A DNA stretch of 64,000 nt from Clostridium sp. MSJ-8 (GCF_018918325.1 NZ_JAHLQH010000053.1:23165-87164); one strand, 5' to 3'. Counted from the stretch's first letter, positions 9,884 to 19,531 are shown. Notes: a model not told the origin generated them from the letters alone. Numbers and translations: made by a program.

Positions 9884-10729
9884 ATGAAGTTTTTTAAGAA
9901 TAAACTGACAGTAACTGTAATAGTTCTGTCAGTTACATTTTTAGTTTTAATAGGTATTTCTGCTAGCAGGAATATAAAAGGACTAGAAGGAAGTGCAGGC
10001 AACGCTTTAAGTCCTATTCAGAAGGTGGCTTATGGAATTAACAGAGGAGTAAAAGATTTTGTTGATTTCTTCTTGAATTTTTCTAGTGTAAGAGATGAAA
10101 ATCAAGATTTAAAAGAAGAAAATAATGAATTAAAAGATAAACTTTCTGAGTACTCAGATTTAGCACAAGAAAATGAAAAGTTAAAAGCTTTATTAGATTT
10201 TCAGGAACAAAGATCAGAATATAATTATATATCGACTAATATTATAGGTACTAGAGGCAGTATACTAGAGGGATATATATTAGATAAAGGTTCTAAAGAT
10301 GGTGTTAAGAAGGATATGGTAGTTGTATCAGCTGAAGGATTAGTAGGAAAGATAACTAGTGTAGCTAAGAATTGGTGTGTAGTAGAATGTATAATTAATG
10401 AAAATATTGCGGTAAGTGTTATGCCTGAATCTACAAGAGAAAAGACAGGTATATTACAAGGATATACAGATAGTAACACTAATGAAAACTTAACTAAAAT
10501 TAATTATTTACCAATGGATTCGAAGATAAAAAAAGGAGATGTAATTCTTACATCTGGATTAGGTGCAGTATATCCAAAAGAGATAAGAGTTGGCGAAGTA
10601 GTATCAGTTGAAGAAGATAAAGTTCAATTTATGAAGACTGCAATTGTAAAGCCTTATGTTGATTTTGATACATTAGAAGATTTAATGATAATTGTACCAA
10701 AAGATACTAGAGAAATTGAATATAATTAG
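9884..10729 (+). CDS. mreC: rod shape-determining protein MreC
   Basis: A 281-residue membrane-anchored scaffold linking MreB to PBP2 and RodA. The N-terminal helix is at residues 7-26. A coiled coil runs from about 65 to 105 (RDENQDLKEENNELKDKL), and the beta-rich MreC domain follows (GYILDKGSKDGVKKDMVVV, then DVILTSGLGAVYPKEIRVGEV). It starts three bases after mreB stops, so translation is probably coupled. Confidence 0.95.
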   Translation: MKFFKNKLTVTVIVLSVTFLVLIGISASRNIKGLEGSAGNALSPIQKVAYGINRGVKDFVDFFLNFSSVRDENQDLKEENNELKDKLSEYSDLAQENEKLKALLDFQEQRSEYNYISTNIIGTRGSILEGYILDKGSKDGVKKDMVVVSAEGLVGKITSVAKNWCVVECIINENIAVSVMPESTREKTGILQGYTDSNTNENLTKINYLPMDSKIKKGDVILTSGLGAVYPKEIRVGEVVSVEEDKVQFMKTAIVKPYVDFDTLEDLMIIVPKDTREIEYN

Positions 10730-10739
10730 AGGTGTTAAT

Positions 10740-11240
10740 ATGAAAAAAAGATATATAGTTATAATATCAATAATACTTCTTATATTAGATACTTCTTTAT
10801 GCCCATTTATTAGTATAAAGGGTGCTTATCCTAGTTTGCTATTTGTTTTTGCTGTTTCATATGCAGTTATAAATGGACCAACAAAAGGAATTGGAATTGG
10901 AATATTTTCTGGTGCGCTACAAGATATATTTTTTAGTCAAAGCTTTGGAATTAATATATTAACTAACCTTATAATATGTTACATCGTTGGAGTAATTGGG
11001 GAAGGTATATTGAGAGAGAAGAAACTAATTCCATTGATTTCGGTTTTGGTAAGTAGCATTGTTAAGGTTTTACTTGTATATGTAATTATGAGATCTTTAT
11101 TTGATTATAATAATGATCTTGGAGTAGCGATACCTTATGCAATATATAATTCAGTAATTACATTGCTTATATATAATAAGATATACCAACTGTGTAATGA
11201 AAAAGAAGATAAGTATTCATGGAAATTTGGCAAGAATTAA
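10740..11240 (+). CDS. mreD: rod shape-determining protein MreD
   Basis: A 166-residue membrane protein with about five helices, without charged loops of note. It starts KKRYIVIISIILLILD and holds GIGIFSGALQDIFFSQSFGIN, the best conserved region of MreD. The start is ATG 10740, ten bases after mreC, with TTAGAGGTG upstream; a longer frame back to 10692 would overlap mreC and lacks a ribosome site. It is the third member of the elongasome operon. Confidence 0.9.
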   Translation: MKKRYIVIISIILLILDTSLCPFISIKGAYPSLLFVFAVSYAVINGPTKGIGIGIFSGALQDIFFSQSFGINILTNLIICYIVGVIGEGILREKKLIPLISVLVSSIVKVLLVYVIMRSLFDYNNDLGVAIPYAIYNSVITLLIYNKIYQLCNEKEDKYSWKFGKN

Positions 11241-11269
11241 TATGTGCAATTGATGGGAGATATTAAAAA

Positions 11270-14104
11270 ATGATAGTTAACAAGCCTAAAAAAAAGAAAA
11301 AGATATCAAGATATTCTATATTATTAGGTATCATGGTAGCTGTTTTTACAATAATATCATTAAAATTAATATACATACAGATTTATAAACACGATGATTA
11401 TGAGCAAAAGGCTAACAATACAGCTACAAAATTTGTTTCTGAAAAAGCTCCAAGAGGAGAGATATTAGATCAAAATGGCAATGTATTAGCAACTAATGAG
11501 CAAACATATGCATTGACATATACAAAAACTGATGAAGCAGATAAAGCTTTTTATGACACTATGGATATAATATTTTCTATTTTAAATGAAAATGGAGAAA
11601 GTGTCGAAGATGATTTAAAATTAAAAATAGATGAAAATAATAATTGGTATATTGATTATGATAATACTGATGCTGACTTAATTAAAAGTGAAGATATACG
11701 TTTCAAGAGAGATAGAGGTTTAAACGAACAAGTTGAAAAAAAACTTAAGTATAACACTGAAAATGAAGATTTGACAGATGAACAAATTGATAAAGTTAAT
11801 GATAAATTATATGAAATTACACCAGAAGAAGTGTTCTACTATTTAGTAAAATCGTATAACATAATAGATGTAATTAAACCTTCGGAAAAGGAAGCTAAAC
11901 AGTATGCAAAAATGAGTGGAAAAAAATTAACTCAAATTTTGTTAGATAAAGGATATACATACCAGAAATTAAGAGATTATATAGTTATAAAAGATGCCTT
12001 AAAAATGAAGAGCTTTCAAGGTTATAAGTCTGTAACTATAAAGAAAAACTTAAATAAAGATGCAGCAGATATAATTCTTCAAAAGCTTAATAACCTTCCA
12101 GGAATAGATGTTACACTTGAACCTACAAGAAAATATCCATATGGAACATTAGCTTCATCGGTTATTGGATATTTATCATCAATTAGTGAGACTAATAAAG
12201 AGGAATATGAACTTAGAGGATATGATGCATCTACAGATACTGTTGGTGTAGCGGGAATAGAAAGCGCTTTTGAAGAACAATTAAGAGGAGTTACAGGTGG
12301 TACAACTGTAAAAGTTAATTCATCTGGTAGAGTTACTCAAGAATTGTTTAAGTTAGAAGCATATCCGGGCAATAATATTAACTTAACAATAGATAAAAAT
12401 TTACAATATGTTGCCACAACAGCTCTTCAAAATACAATGAATGATATTGTATCAGCTGGAGAGTACAAAAATGCTAATAGAGGTGCAGTTGTTGTAATGG
12501 AAGTTAATACTGGAAGAATATTGGCGTTAGTTTCATTACCAGAATATGATCCAAATAATTTTTCAGTAGAAGGAAAAATATCAGATGAAGAGAAGAAAGC
12601 ATATTTTTCTCCTGATTTAGAGACATTTGGAACACAATTTATTCAATCTAGAGGCTTAAATAAAACAATAGATGATTTATTCCCTAAAGATGAGAATGGT
12701 AACAGAGAAGATATATATGATATATACCCAAGACCATTTTATAATTATGCAACACAAGGTTTGATTCCACCAGGTTCAACATTTAAACCATTAACTGCAA
12801 TAGCAGGACTTGAGAGTGGTGTTGTTACACCTAGTGAAACTATTTATGATACTGGTGTATTTGATATACATCCAGAGTTATTTACAACTGAAACAGCACC
12901 AAAGTATCATGTGGCATATGGAAATGTTGACGTAGCTAGAGCAATAGAAGTATCTTGTAACTTCTTCTTCTACGAAGTAGCATATAGAATGTATCAACAA
13001 GCACCAGATAAAGTAGAAGGATTAAATGCACTTGCAAGTTTTGCATGGAGATTTGGATTAGGAGTTGATCCAAATGGAGATCAAAGGGCAAGTACAGGAA
13101 TAGAAATATCAGAAAACTTTGGTCAAGTTTACAACTATACATCTTATAAGAATACAATGGCAAGTTTAGTTAAGTATAATTTAAACTCATATTTAGAGAG
13201 TGGTTCATTAAGAGGATATTCATTTGTTCCATTTGATTTTTCTGCTAGAGATGATGATTCAGAAGAATTAAAAGATGCTAAGGTATCATTGAAGGATAAG
13301 ATAATTAATAGATTAAAGAGTGTTGATCCTAATAATGTTTCAGCATTAGGAAATAGTGATGAATTTGCAAAAAAATTAATATCAGATATAAAAAAAATAA
13401 TGGATAATTCAGAGTTATATAAGCAAAATGTATCTGAATATGAATCTTCACATAATACAAAAGTAGATCTAGACAATGAAGCTACAAAGATAGCAAATGC
13501 TATTGCATTATATGTGGTTTATGATGTAACTTCAGAAATGACTTCTGCAGCTCAAGAAGTTTATGCTGCTATAGGACAGGGTACAAATACTTTTACGCCA
13601 CTTCAATTAGCTCAATATGTTTCTACATTAGCTAATGGAGGAACTAGATATAAAGCACATTTAGTTGATAAAATAACAAACCCTGAAGGAGAAGTTATTC
13701 AAGAGTATGGAAGTGAAGTACTAGATAAAATTGATTTAGATGAAAACAATCTAAAAGCTGTAATAGAAGGTATGAAACGAGTTACACAAGATGATTCAGG
13801 TACAGCCTTCACTACATTTAGTAATTTTCCAATTACAATAGCTGGTAAAACAGGTACAGCCGATTTTAAAGATGAACAGTATGATTTGGGAAGAGCACCA
13901 TATGCAACATTTATAAGTTTTGCACCAGCAGATGATCCTAAGATAGCAGTAGCAACTGTTGTTTATGATGGAGGACATGGTGGAAGTGCTGCTCCAGTAG
14001 CAAAAGCAGTATATGAGTATTATTTCAAGGATCAGATATTAGAAGCTAATCCAGGATATCAATTTTATGATTATGTACTTAATACTCCTGCAGATAATAA
14101 ATAG
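11270..14104 (+). CDS. mrdA: penicillin-binding protein 2 (class B transpeptidase)
   Basis: A 944-residue elongation-specific transpeptidase that crosslinks new peptidoglycan with RodA. There is one N-terminal membrane helix (about 15-37), a dimerisation domain beginning with EKAPRGEILDQNGNVLATN, and the transpeptidase domain. Its active-site Ser503 lies in GSTFKP, Ser562 in SCN, and Lys860 in AGKTGTAD. About 300 residues separate SCN from KTG, longer than in E. coli PBP2 (633 residues), because of a charged insertion around residues 640-740. Such long forms are known in clostridia. Confidence 0.94.
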   Translation: MIVNKPKKKKKISRYSILLGIMVAVFTIISLKLIYIQIYKHDDYEQKANNTATKFVSEKAPRGEILDQNGNVLATNEQTYALTYTKTDEADKAFYDTMDIIFSILNENGESVEDDLKLKIDENNNWYIDYDNTDADLIKSEDIRFKRDRGLNEQVEKKLKYNTENEDLTDEQIDKVNDKLYEITPEEVFYYLVKSYNIIDVIKPSEKEAKQYAKMSGKKLTQILLDKGYTYQKLRDYIVIKDALKMKSFQGYKSVTIKKNLNKDAADIILQKLNNLPGIDVTLEPTRKYPYGTLASSVIGYLSSISETNKEEYELRGYDASTDTVGVAGIESAFEEQLRGVTGGTTVKVNSSGRVTQELFKLEAYPGNNINLTIDKNLQYVATTALQNTMNDIVSAGEYKNANRGAVVVMEVNTGRILALVSLPEYDPNNFSVEGKISDEEKKAYFSPDLETFGTQFIQSRGLNKTIDDLFPKDENGNREDIYDIYPRPFYNYATQGLIPPGSTFKPLTAIAGLESGVVTPSETIYDTGVFDIHPELFTTETAPKYHVAYGNVDVARAIEVSCNFFFYEVAYRMYQQAPDKVEGLNALASFAWRFGLGVDPNGDQRASTGIEISENFGQVYNYTSYKNTMASLVKYNLNSYLESGSLRGYSFVPFDFSARDDDSEELKDAKVSLKDKIINRLKSVDPNNVSALGNSDEFAKKLISDIKKIMDNSELYKQNVSEYESSHNTKVDLDNEATKIANAIALYVVYDVTSEMTSAAQEVYAAIGQGTNTFTPLQLAQYVSTLANGGTRYKAHLVDKITNPEGEVIQEYGSEVLDKIDLDENNLKAVIEGMKRVTQDDSGTAFTTFSNFPITIAGKTGTADFKDEQYDLGRAPYATFISFAPADDPKIAVATVVYDGGHGGSAAPVAKAVYEYYFKDQILEANPGYQFYDYVLNTPADNK

Positions 14105-14110
14105 TTAATG

Positions 14111-14166
14111 AAAAGCAATATTATTATTTATAAAGGTTAATCTTTATAGATAAATATTGCTTTTTA
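14111..14166 (+). terminator. intrinsic terminator after mrdA
   Basis: AAAGCAATATT (from 14112) pairs with AATATTGCTTT (ending 14163). The stem continues through TATAAAG/CTTTATA around a short loop, and a T-run follows. It separates the mre operon from the min genes. Confidence 0.8.
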
Positions 14167-14187
14167 CTTTTTTAATGTAAGGTTTAA

Positions 14188-14196
14188 TGGTATAAT
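14188..14196 (+). promoter_or_regulatory. extended -10 promoter of minCDE
   Basis: TGGTATAAT (14188-14196) is a perfect extended -10 element; no good -35 box is seen. The position is 72 bases before minC. Confidence 0.5.
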
Positions 14197-14267
14197 TGTA
14201 AAGAAAAGTCTGATTTAATGTATAAATTTTTAAAAAAAGTATAAAGGGTTGGTGAGGGGGAATCCCA

Positions 14268-14915
14268 ATGAAGGATAAAGGTATAATTATAAAAGGCAAT
14301 AAGGATGGGGTAAATATTCTTATTGATATGGATAAATATAACAGTTTTGATGATATGTTAATTATATTAATCCAGAAGTTATCAAGAAGTAAGACATTCT
14401 ATGAGGAATCAACTATATACATAACTACAAGATTATCTGAATTTTTAAAGGAAGATATTGAACGATTAAGAACAGTATTGTTTGAAGACATAAAAGTCAA
14501 AGAGATTATATTTGAAGATGTTGATTCAAATGATGAACAAGAAGTCAGCGAAAATACAGGTTTTTCTGGAATTAATGAAGGTAGAACAAAATTTATAAGA
14601 AAAACTATTAGGGGTGGACAAAAAATACAATATTCAGGTAACCTAGTAATAATAGGCGATATAAATAGTGGCGCAGAAGTGTATGCAGGTGGTAATATTA
14701 TTGTATTAGGGAATATAAAAGGCAACGTATTTGCAGGAGTTGAGAATAATAGGGAAGCTATTGTAGCAGCATTTTCTTTGCAACCAGAGATACTTAAGAT
14801 TGGTGATATTATAACTATGTCACCAGATGCAGAGAAACCTTTGTATCCAGAAGTTGCAAAGGTAAAGGATAATGTTATAATTGTAGAACCTTATCTAAAT
14901 AATAAATATATATAA
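14268..14915 (+). CDS. minC: septum site-determining protein MinC
   Basis: A 215-residue FtsZ-assembly inhibitor. The N-terminal half (IIIKGNKDGVNILIDMD start) is the FtsZ-binding domain. The C-terminal half, from about residue 115, is the beta-helical MinD-binding domain with IRGGQKIQYSGNLVIIGDIN, SGAEVYAGGNIIVLGNIKGNVFAG and a PEILKIGD segment. It is first of minCDE, with minD 23 bases downstream. Confidence 0.94.
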   Translation: MKDKGIIIKGNKDGVNILIDMDKYNSFDDMLIILIQKLSRSKTFYEESTIYITTRLSEFLKEDIERLRTVLFEDIKVKEIIFEDVDSNDEQEVSENTGFSGINEGRTKFIRKTIRGGQKIQYSGNLVIIGDINSGAEVYAGGNIIVLGNIKGNVFAGVENNREAIVAAFSLQPEILKIGDIITMSPDAEKPLYPEVAKVKDNVIIVEPYLNNKYI

Positions 14916-14938
14916 AAAAATTGGAGGTATTCAGAAAA

Positions 14939-15736
14939 ATGGGTGTGTCTATTGTTATTACGTCAGGAAAAGGTGGAGTTGGTAAAACAACTACAACAGC
15001 AAATATAGGAACTGCTTTAGCAGCATTAGGAAATAAGGTAGTAGTTATAGATGGTGATACAGGATTAAGAAACTTAGATGTTTTAATGGGATTAGAAAAT
15101 AGAATTATATATACTATTTTCGATGTTGTGGAAGGTAGATGTAGACTTAAACAAGCTTTAATAAAGGACAAGAAATTCCAAAATCTATGTTTATTACCTA
15201 CTGCACAAACAAAGGATAAAGATGATTTAAGTGCAGAGGATATGTTGAAAATAGTAAATGAATTAAAAGAAGAATTTGATTACGTATTAATAGATTGTCC
15301 TGCTGGTATTGAACAAGGATTTGAGAATTCTGTAGCAGGTGCAGATAGAGCTCTTGTTGTGGTAAATCCAGAAATAACATCAGTAAGAGATGCAGATAGA
15401 GTTATAGGTAAGCTTGATGCAAAAGGTTTAGATGATCATGCAGTAATAGTTAACAGATTAAATTATGAAATGACTCAAAGTGGAGATATGTTAGATGTAA
15501 ATGATATAATAGAAACTTTATCTGTAAAACTTATAGGGGTTGTACCTCAAGATAATAATGTAACTGTATGTACAAATAAAGGAGAACCTATAGTTTTAGA
15601 AGAGGATGCATATGCAGGAAAGGCATTTAGAAATATAGCAAAAAGAATTACAGGAGAAGAAGTTCCATTTATGGATTTAAGCACAAATTCAGGTGGATTT
15701 ATAAATTCAATTAAGAAGTTATTTGGCCGCAAATAA
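14939..15736 (+). CDS. minD: septum site-determining ATPase MinD
   Basis: A 265-residue deviant Walker ATPase that carries MinC to the membrane. Walker A is SGKGGVGKTTTTANI with the signature Lys; VIDGDTGLRNLDVLMGLE and VLIDCPAGIE are the switch and Walker B regions. The last 15 residues (GGFINSIKKLFGRK) form the amphipathic membrane-targeting helix. The start is ATG 14939 with GGAGGT upstream; a TTG at 14921 in the same frame belongs to the ribosome-site region. Confidence 0.97.
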   Translation: MGVSIVITSGKGGVGKTTTTANIGTALAALGNKVVVIDGDTGLRNLDVLMGLENRIIYTIFDVVEGRCRLKQALIKDKKFQNLCLLPTAQTKDKDDLSAEDMLKIVNELKEEFDYVLIDCPAGIEQGFENSVAGADRALVVVNPEITSVRDADRVIGKLDAKGLDDHAVIVNRLNYEMTQSGDMLDVNDIIETLSVKLIGVVPQDNNVTVCTNKGEPIVLEEDAYAGKAFRNIAKRITGEEVPFMDLSTNSGGFINSIKKLFGRK

Positions 15737-15750
15737 GGGGGAGAGTATTT

Positions 15751-16017
15751 ATGGGATTTTTTAATTTTGGTGGTAAACCAAAACCAAAGGATGTAGCAAA
15801 AGATAGATTAAGATTAATACTTATCAATGATAGAGGCGATATTCCACCCGAGACAGTAGATAAGATTAGAGAGGAGATATTGCAGGTAATATCTAAATAT
15901 ATAGAGATATCAGATGATGATGTTGAGATATCAGTTACTAAAAGTGAAGAAATGCAGGGAGATGCTAATTCTGCAATATCATGCAACATACCTATAAAAG
16001 GTGTAAAAGGAAGATAA
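15751..16017 (+). CDS. minE: cell division topological specificity factor MinE
   Basis: An 88-residue MinE, which stimulates MinD ATPase and makes the Min system oscillate. The N-terminal amphipathic segment is MGFFNFG. The anti-MinCD helix follows (KDVAKDRLRLILINDRGDIPP), and the C-terminal topological domain has VISKYIEISDDDVEIS. The stop is followed by a hairpin. Having MinE and no DivIVA nearby points to the oscillating form of the system, as in many clostridia. Confidence 0.95.
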   Translation: MGFFNFGGKPKPKDVAKDRLRLILINDRGDIPPETVDKIREEILQVISKYIEISDDDVEISVTKSEEMQGDANSAISCNIPIKGVKGR

Positions 16018-16019
16018 CG

Positions 16020-16068
16020 ATAAGCTGTTTTAAGATAAATTAAATTTTATTTTAAGCAGCTTATTTTA
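16020..16068 (+). terminator. probable terminator after minE
   Basis: ATAAGCTG (16020-16027) pairs with CAGCTTAT (16057-16064), followed by a short T-rich tract. The internal part of the stem is imperfect. Confidence 0.6.
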
Positions 16069-16165
16069 TGGAATATAGTTATTAAGAATTTCTTATTATA
16101 TGTTTTATAATATGGTGAAATAATTTTGTATAATATATAATAAAGAGAGTATAGGAGGTGATTTT

Positions 16166-17317
16166 TTGCTTAAGAATCTTAAAATAGAAAATAAATTATT
16201 AAAAGAGATGGACAGTGGTTTAATAGTTACTATGGTTCTTATAATCTTTTATGGAATTTTAAATATATATATTGCAACAAAAGGTGGAGCTAGTGATTAT
16301 GGTAGTTTTTACTTTGTAAAAAAACAAGTAGGAGCTTTTGTGTTGTCAATGATTGTATTTTATATATTTATAGCAATAGATTATCATACAATTATGAGAT
16401 ATGTTCCTATAGTATATTGGCTTTCTATTGTATTGCTTATTACAGTATGGATTCCAGGAATTGGAGTTAGGGTAAATGGCGCAAGAGGATGGATTAATCT
16501 TAGAGTTATGTATTTCCAACCGGCAGAACTTGCAAAGTTTGGGATAATTCTTATGTTGGCCAAAATTATCAATGAAATGGAAGAAGAAGAAAATATTAAT
16601 ACAATAAAAAACTTAGGTAAATTATTATTCTATGCAGCTATTCCTATGATTTTAATTGTTATTCAACCAGATATGGGAATGACTATGGTATGTTTCTTCA
16701 TAGTACTAGGAATTCTATACATAGCAGGACTTGATAGAAGAATAATAATAGGTGGTGTTGTAACACTTGCAGTAGCAATTGTTATAGCGTGGAATACAGG
16801 AATAATTCAACCTTATCAGAAAGCAAGAATTATATCTATATTTAATCCAGATGAAACTGATACTACAGATGCTTATCAATTGAATCAATCACTTATAGGG
16901 ATAGGTTCTGGTGGATTATCAGGAATAAGAGTATCACTTGAAGAAAGTGTTTCACCTGGATATGCAGGAACTCATGTACCAGAAGTACAAACAGATTTCA
17001 TATTTGCAGCTATAGCAGAGCAATGGGGACTTATAGGATCTATACTCCTTCTTGTTTTATATGGAATACTTATTAAGAAGATGATAAATATTGCAAAGAA
17101 AGCAAGAGATAGGTTTGGGTCTCTTATATGTGTAGGAATGATTGCATACTTTATATTTGCAATTGCTCAAAATATTGGCATGACTATAGGTCTTATGCCT
17201 ATTACAGGTATTACATTACCACTAGTAAGTTATGGAGGTAGTTCTCTTCTAACAACAGTTATGGCAGTAGCTTTAGTTGTTAATATAGGAATGAGAAAGC
17301 AAAGGATATTTTTCTAG
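16166..17317 (+). CDS. rodA: RodA peptidoglycan glycosyltransferase (SEDS family)
   Basis: A 383-residue SEDS protein with about ten membrane helices that polymerises lipid II glycan and pairs with PBP2. Conserved features are the GARGWINLRVMYFQPAELAKF loop, VIQPDMGMTM and the C-terminal PLVSYGGSSLL. The start is TTG 16166 with AGGAGGTGAT six bases upstream. FtsW and SpoVE are close relatives; assignment to RodA rests on its place beside mreBCD-pbp2-minCDE. Confidence 0.9.
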   Translation: MLKNLKIENKLLKEMDSGLIVTMVLIIFYGILNIYIATKGGASDYGSFYFVKKQVGAFVLSMIVFYIFIAIDYHTIMRYVPIVYWLSIVLLITVWIPGIGVRVNGARGWINLRVMYFQPAELAKFGIILMLAKIINEMEEEENINTIKNLGKLLFYAAIPMILIVIQPDMGMTMVCFFIVLGILYIAGLDRRIIIGGVVTLAVAIVIAWNTGIIQPYQKARIISIFNPDETDTTDAYQLNQSLIGIGSGGLSGIRVSLEESVSPGYAGTHVPEVQTDFIFAAIAEQWGLIGSILLLVLYGILIKKMINIAKKARDRFGSLICVGMIAYFIFAIAQNIGMTIGLMPITGITLPLVSYGGSSLLTTVMAVALVVNIGMRKQRIFF

Positions 17318-17332
17318 AGAATGTATATTAAA

Positions 17333-17386
17333 AATCAGTTTATCCAAAAGCAATAAATTGCATTTGGATAAACTGATTCTTTTTTT
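17333..17386 (+). terminator. strong intrinsic terminator after rodA
   Basis: A 16-bp perfect stem (17333-17348 with 17363-17378) has an inner mini-stem GCAAT/ATTGC in the loop. Seven T residues follow. Confidence 0.92.
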
Positions 17387-17444
17387 GAATAAAAATATAT
17401 ATGATTTAATATAATTAATTGTAATAATTAATGGAGCGATTATA

Positions 17445-18179
17445 ATGGGAAGTTATAGAGAACAATATGAAAAATACTATAATAATATAACTAGAAATCC
17501 ACAATATAATAGAAATAAGCTTATACAAAATAGTAATAATAAATATAAAGAAGAACCACATAAGCCTAATGGCAAAATATCTAAGCAATTAGTTGGGGCT
17601 ATAGTTTTAATTGGTGCATTAAAGATATTAGGAACAGTAAAGATAGAAGGGGCACAAGGCATATATGTAGCGACAAAAGAGATGGTTGAGAGTAATTTGG
17701 AAATTGTAGAAACAATGGCTTCAGTAGATGATGGAAATGTGACAAGTATAAAAGAGAAGACAATAGATGCAATAGATAAAGCTAAAGTAAAGGTAATAGG
17801 TGGAAAGACTCTAAAACAAATTATCAAAGAAGAATATATATTACCTATATCTGGAGGAGAGTATTCGAATTTGCCAGATAATAAAGAAGGCATAATTATA
17901 AGAACTACAGGAGTGACAGATGTAATTGCTAGTTTTAATGGAATAGTAACAGATGTAGATAAGTCTGATGACGGTTATCACATAATACTAAAACATAATA
18001 ATGGTGTTGAGACATATTATGGATTATTGTCAGAGGTAAGTTTAAATGAAGGTGATAAAGTTGATAAAGGAGAAATTATTGGTAAAACAAGTGATATAGG
18101 AAATAATAGCTATGGAATTGTTTTTAAAATTATATATATGGGAATAGAAAAAAATCCAATAAGCCTTATGAGTTGTTAG
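17445..18179 (+). CDS. SpoIVFA-like protein with degenerate M23/LytM domain
   Basis: A 244-residue protein with a charged N-terminal tail, one membrane helix at about 50-62 and a C-terminal M23-type (LytM) beta domain (GIVTDVDKSDDGYHIILKHN, then GDKVDKGEIIGKTSD). The zinc ligands of active M23 enzymes (HxxxD and HxH) are missing, as in SpoIVFA, the inhibitor/anchor of the SpoIVFB protease. The downstream SpoIVFB-like gene starts three bases after its stop, which supports this reading. Predicted site of action is the mother-cell side of the forespore membranes. Sequence similarity to Bacillus SpoIVFA is weak. Confidence 0.7.
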   Translation: MGSYREQYEKYYNNITRNPQYNRNKLIQNSNNKYKEEPHKPNGKISKQLVGAIVLIGALKILGTVKIEGAQGIYVATKEMVESNLEIVETMASVDDGNVTSIKEKTIDAIDKAKVKVIGGKTLKQIIKEEYILPISGGEYSNLPDNKEGIIIRTTGVTDVIASFNGIVTDVDKSDDGYHIILKHNNGVETYYGLLSEVSLNEGDKVDKGEIIGKTSDIGNNSYGIVFKIIYMGIEKNPISLMSC

Positions 18180-18182
18180 ATT

Positions 18183-19046
18183 ATGAAGAAGAAAATTATT
18201 ATAATATTAGAACTTATGATAATGGTAGTTATATGTACATGGCATAAAAACTTACTTATAGGAATTATGTGGATTATACTACATGAATTTGCACATATAT
18301 TGATGTGTAAAAAATATAAAGTTAAGATATATGCTATGAAATTGTATGTTACTGGGACAAAAGCAGAGATATATGGAATAGATGAGATCACGGATAATCA
18401 AAAAATTTTAATATATATAATTGGTCCAACACTTAATTTTGTCCTTTCAATAATATTATGGTTTATATCAAATAAGACTCAAAACATATATATAATACAA
18501 AGTATTTACATTAATCTTGGAATAGGAATATGTAATCTTATACCAGCATATCCCTTGGATGGAGCAAAAATATATGAGATTTTATTGAATAAAAAATATC
18601 TATATAAAAAATCAAAAAATATATTGATAAATATTAGTTATGGCGTATCTATTGTGCTATTAGTTTTATTTATTATAACAGTTTATATACATAATTTGAA
18701 TATAAGTTTATTATTCACATCTATTCTTATTTTTTATTCTACATTTTTGGAAAAGAAAAATATTATGTACATTATAATAAGTAATATATTTAGTAAGAAA
18801 AGAAGATTGCAGAATAGAGAATATATAGAAAATAGGAATATTTCTATATATTATAAAATATCTTTAGTAAAAGCTTTGAGTTTGTTAGATAAGAATAGAT
18901 TCAATTTTTTTTATGTTTTAGATGAGAACTTAAAAGTTATTTCTGTAGTATATGAAAATGAACTTATTGATATACTTGGACAATATGGAAATATTACTTT
19001 TTATGAATATTTTCAAAAAGAGAACCTTTTAAGAAAAAGAGAATAA
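18183..19046 (+). CDS. spoIVFB: site-2 (M50) intramembrane metalloprotease, SpoIVFB-like
   Basis: A 287-residue polytopic protease of nearly the same length as Bacillus SpoIVFB (288). His34, Glu35 and His38 form the HEFAH zinc motif inside the second membrane segment. Asp126, in NLIPAYPLDGAKI, supplies the third ligand. The C-terminal 90 residues are soluble and CBS-like. Its expected role is intramembrane cleavage of pro-sigma-K during sporulation. It is tightly coupled to the SpoIVFA-like gene upstream. Confidence 0.88.
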   Translation: MKKKIIIILELMIMVVICTWHKNLLIGIMWIILHEFAHILMCKKYKVKIYAMKLYVTGTKAEIYGIDEITDNQKILIYIIGPTLNFVLSIILWFISNKTQNIYIIQSIYINLGIGICNLIPAYPLDGAKIYEILLNKKYLYKKSKNILINISYGVSIVLLVLFIITVYIHNLNISLLFTSILIFYSTFLEKKNIMYIIISNIFSKKRRLQNREYIENRNISIYYKISLVKALSLLDKNRFNFFYVLDENLKVISVVYENELIDILGQYGNITFYEYFQKENLLRKRE

Positions 19047-19085
19047 AATAAAATGAAGAGCTAAAATAGATTGGGAGATTAATAT

Positions 19086-19319
19086 ATGGCAAATCCTTAT
19101 GAATTAATTGCTAAGATTCAACAAAGAATGCAAGATCCTGTATTCGCATCTCAGTTTAATTCCTTAATTCAAAAGTTAAATAGTATTCCTGGATTACAAC
19201 AAGAAGTTATGAGAATAGCAAAGATAGAGGATCCTAATAAAAGGCAGAAAGCTATTAATAGACTTCCACCTAAGGTAAAATCAACAGTAGAAGAAATGAT
19301 GAGATTACTTAATAGCTAA
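19086..19319 (+). CDS. small conserved protein of unknown function
   Basis: A 77-residue soluble, helical protein beginning MANPYELIAKIQQRMQDP, without Cys or membrane segments. The regular hydrophobic spacing (FNSLIQKLNSIPGLQQEV, VEEMMRLLNS) suggests a helical bundle. GGGAG lies nine bases before the ATG. It follows spoIVFB by 40 bases and may share its transcript. I recognise the type as a clostridial conserved protein but know no function. Confidence 0.7.
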   Translation: MANPYELIAKIQQRMQDPVFASQFNSLIQKLNSIPGLQQEVMRIAKIEDPNKRQKAINRLPPKVKSTVEEMMRLLNS

Positions 19320-19348
19320 ATTAAGTACTTCTAATTGTTATAAAAATA

Positions 19349-19426
19349 AGTAAAGATCCATAAATGCTATAAACTTGCTATAGTTTAGATAGCAGAGCAT
19401 TTTTGATGGAATCTTTACTATTTTTT
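19349..19426 (+). terminator. large branched hairpin with T-run
   Basis: AGTAAAGAT(C)CAT at 19349-19361 pairs with ATGG(A)ATCTTTACT (ending 19419), and AATGCT (19363-19368) pairs with AGCATT (19396-19401). Inside is a second stem, GCTAT/ATAGC with AAAC/GTTT. Six T residues follow. It ends the preceding operon just before the RiPP promoter. Confidence 0.75.
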
Positions 19427-19486
19427 ATAAAAAATAGTCTGACTTAACATAATAAATTAAAGGAATATTTACGTTTACATATTTTG

Positions 19487-19515
19487 TTGACATATGTAGT
19501 CTATTGGATTAAAAT
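19487..19515 (+). promoter_or_regulatory. promoter of the RiPP locus
   Basis: TTGACA (19487-19492) and TAAAAT (19510-19515) are separated by 17 bases, a near-consensus sigma-A promoter. The start would be near 19522, about 57 bases ahead of the first precursor gene. Confidence 0.8.
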
Positions 19516-19531
19516 GAGGTTAGTGAGAATA

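Noticed and set aside
14399..14725. 108-codon open frame antisense to minC
   Set aside because: Its composition mirrors minC read backwards, no ribosome site precedes it, and the MinC reading is strongly supported.
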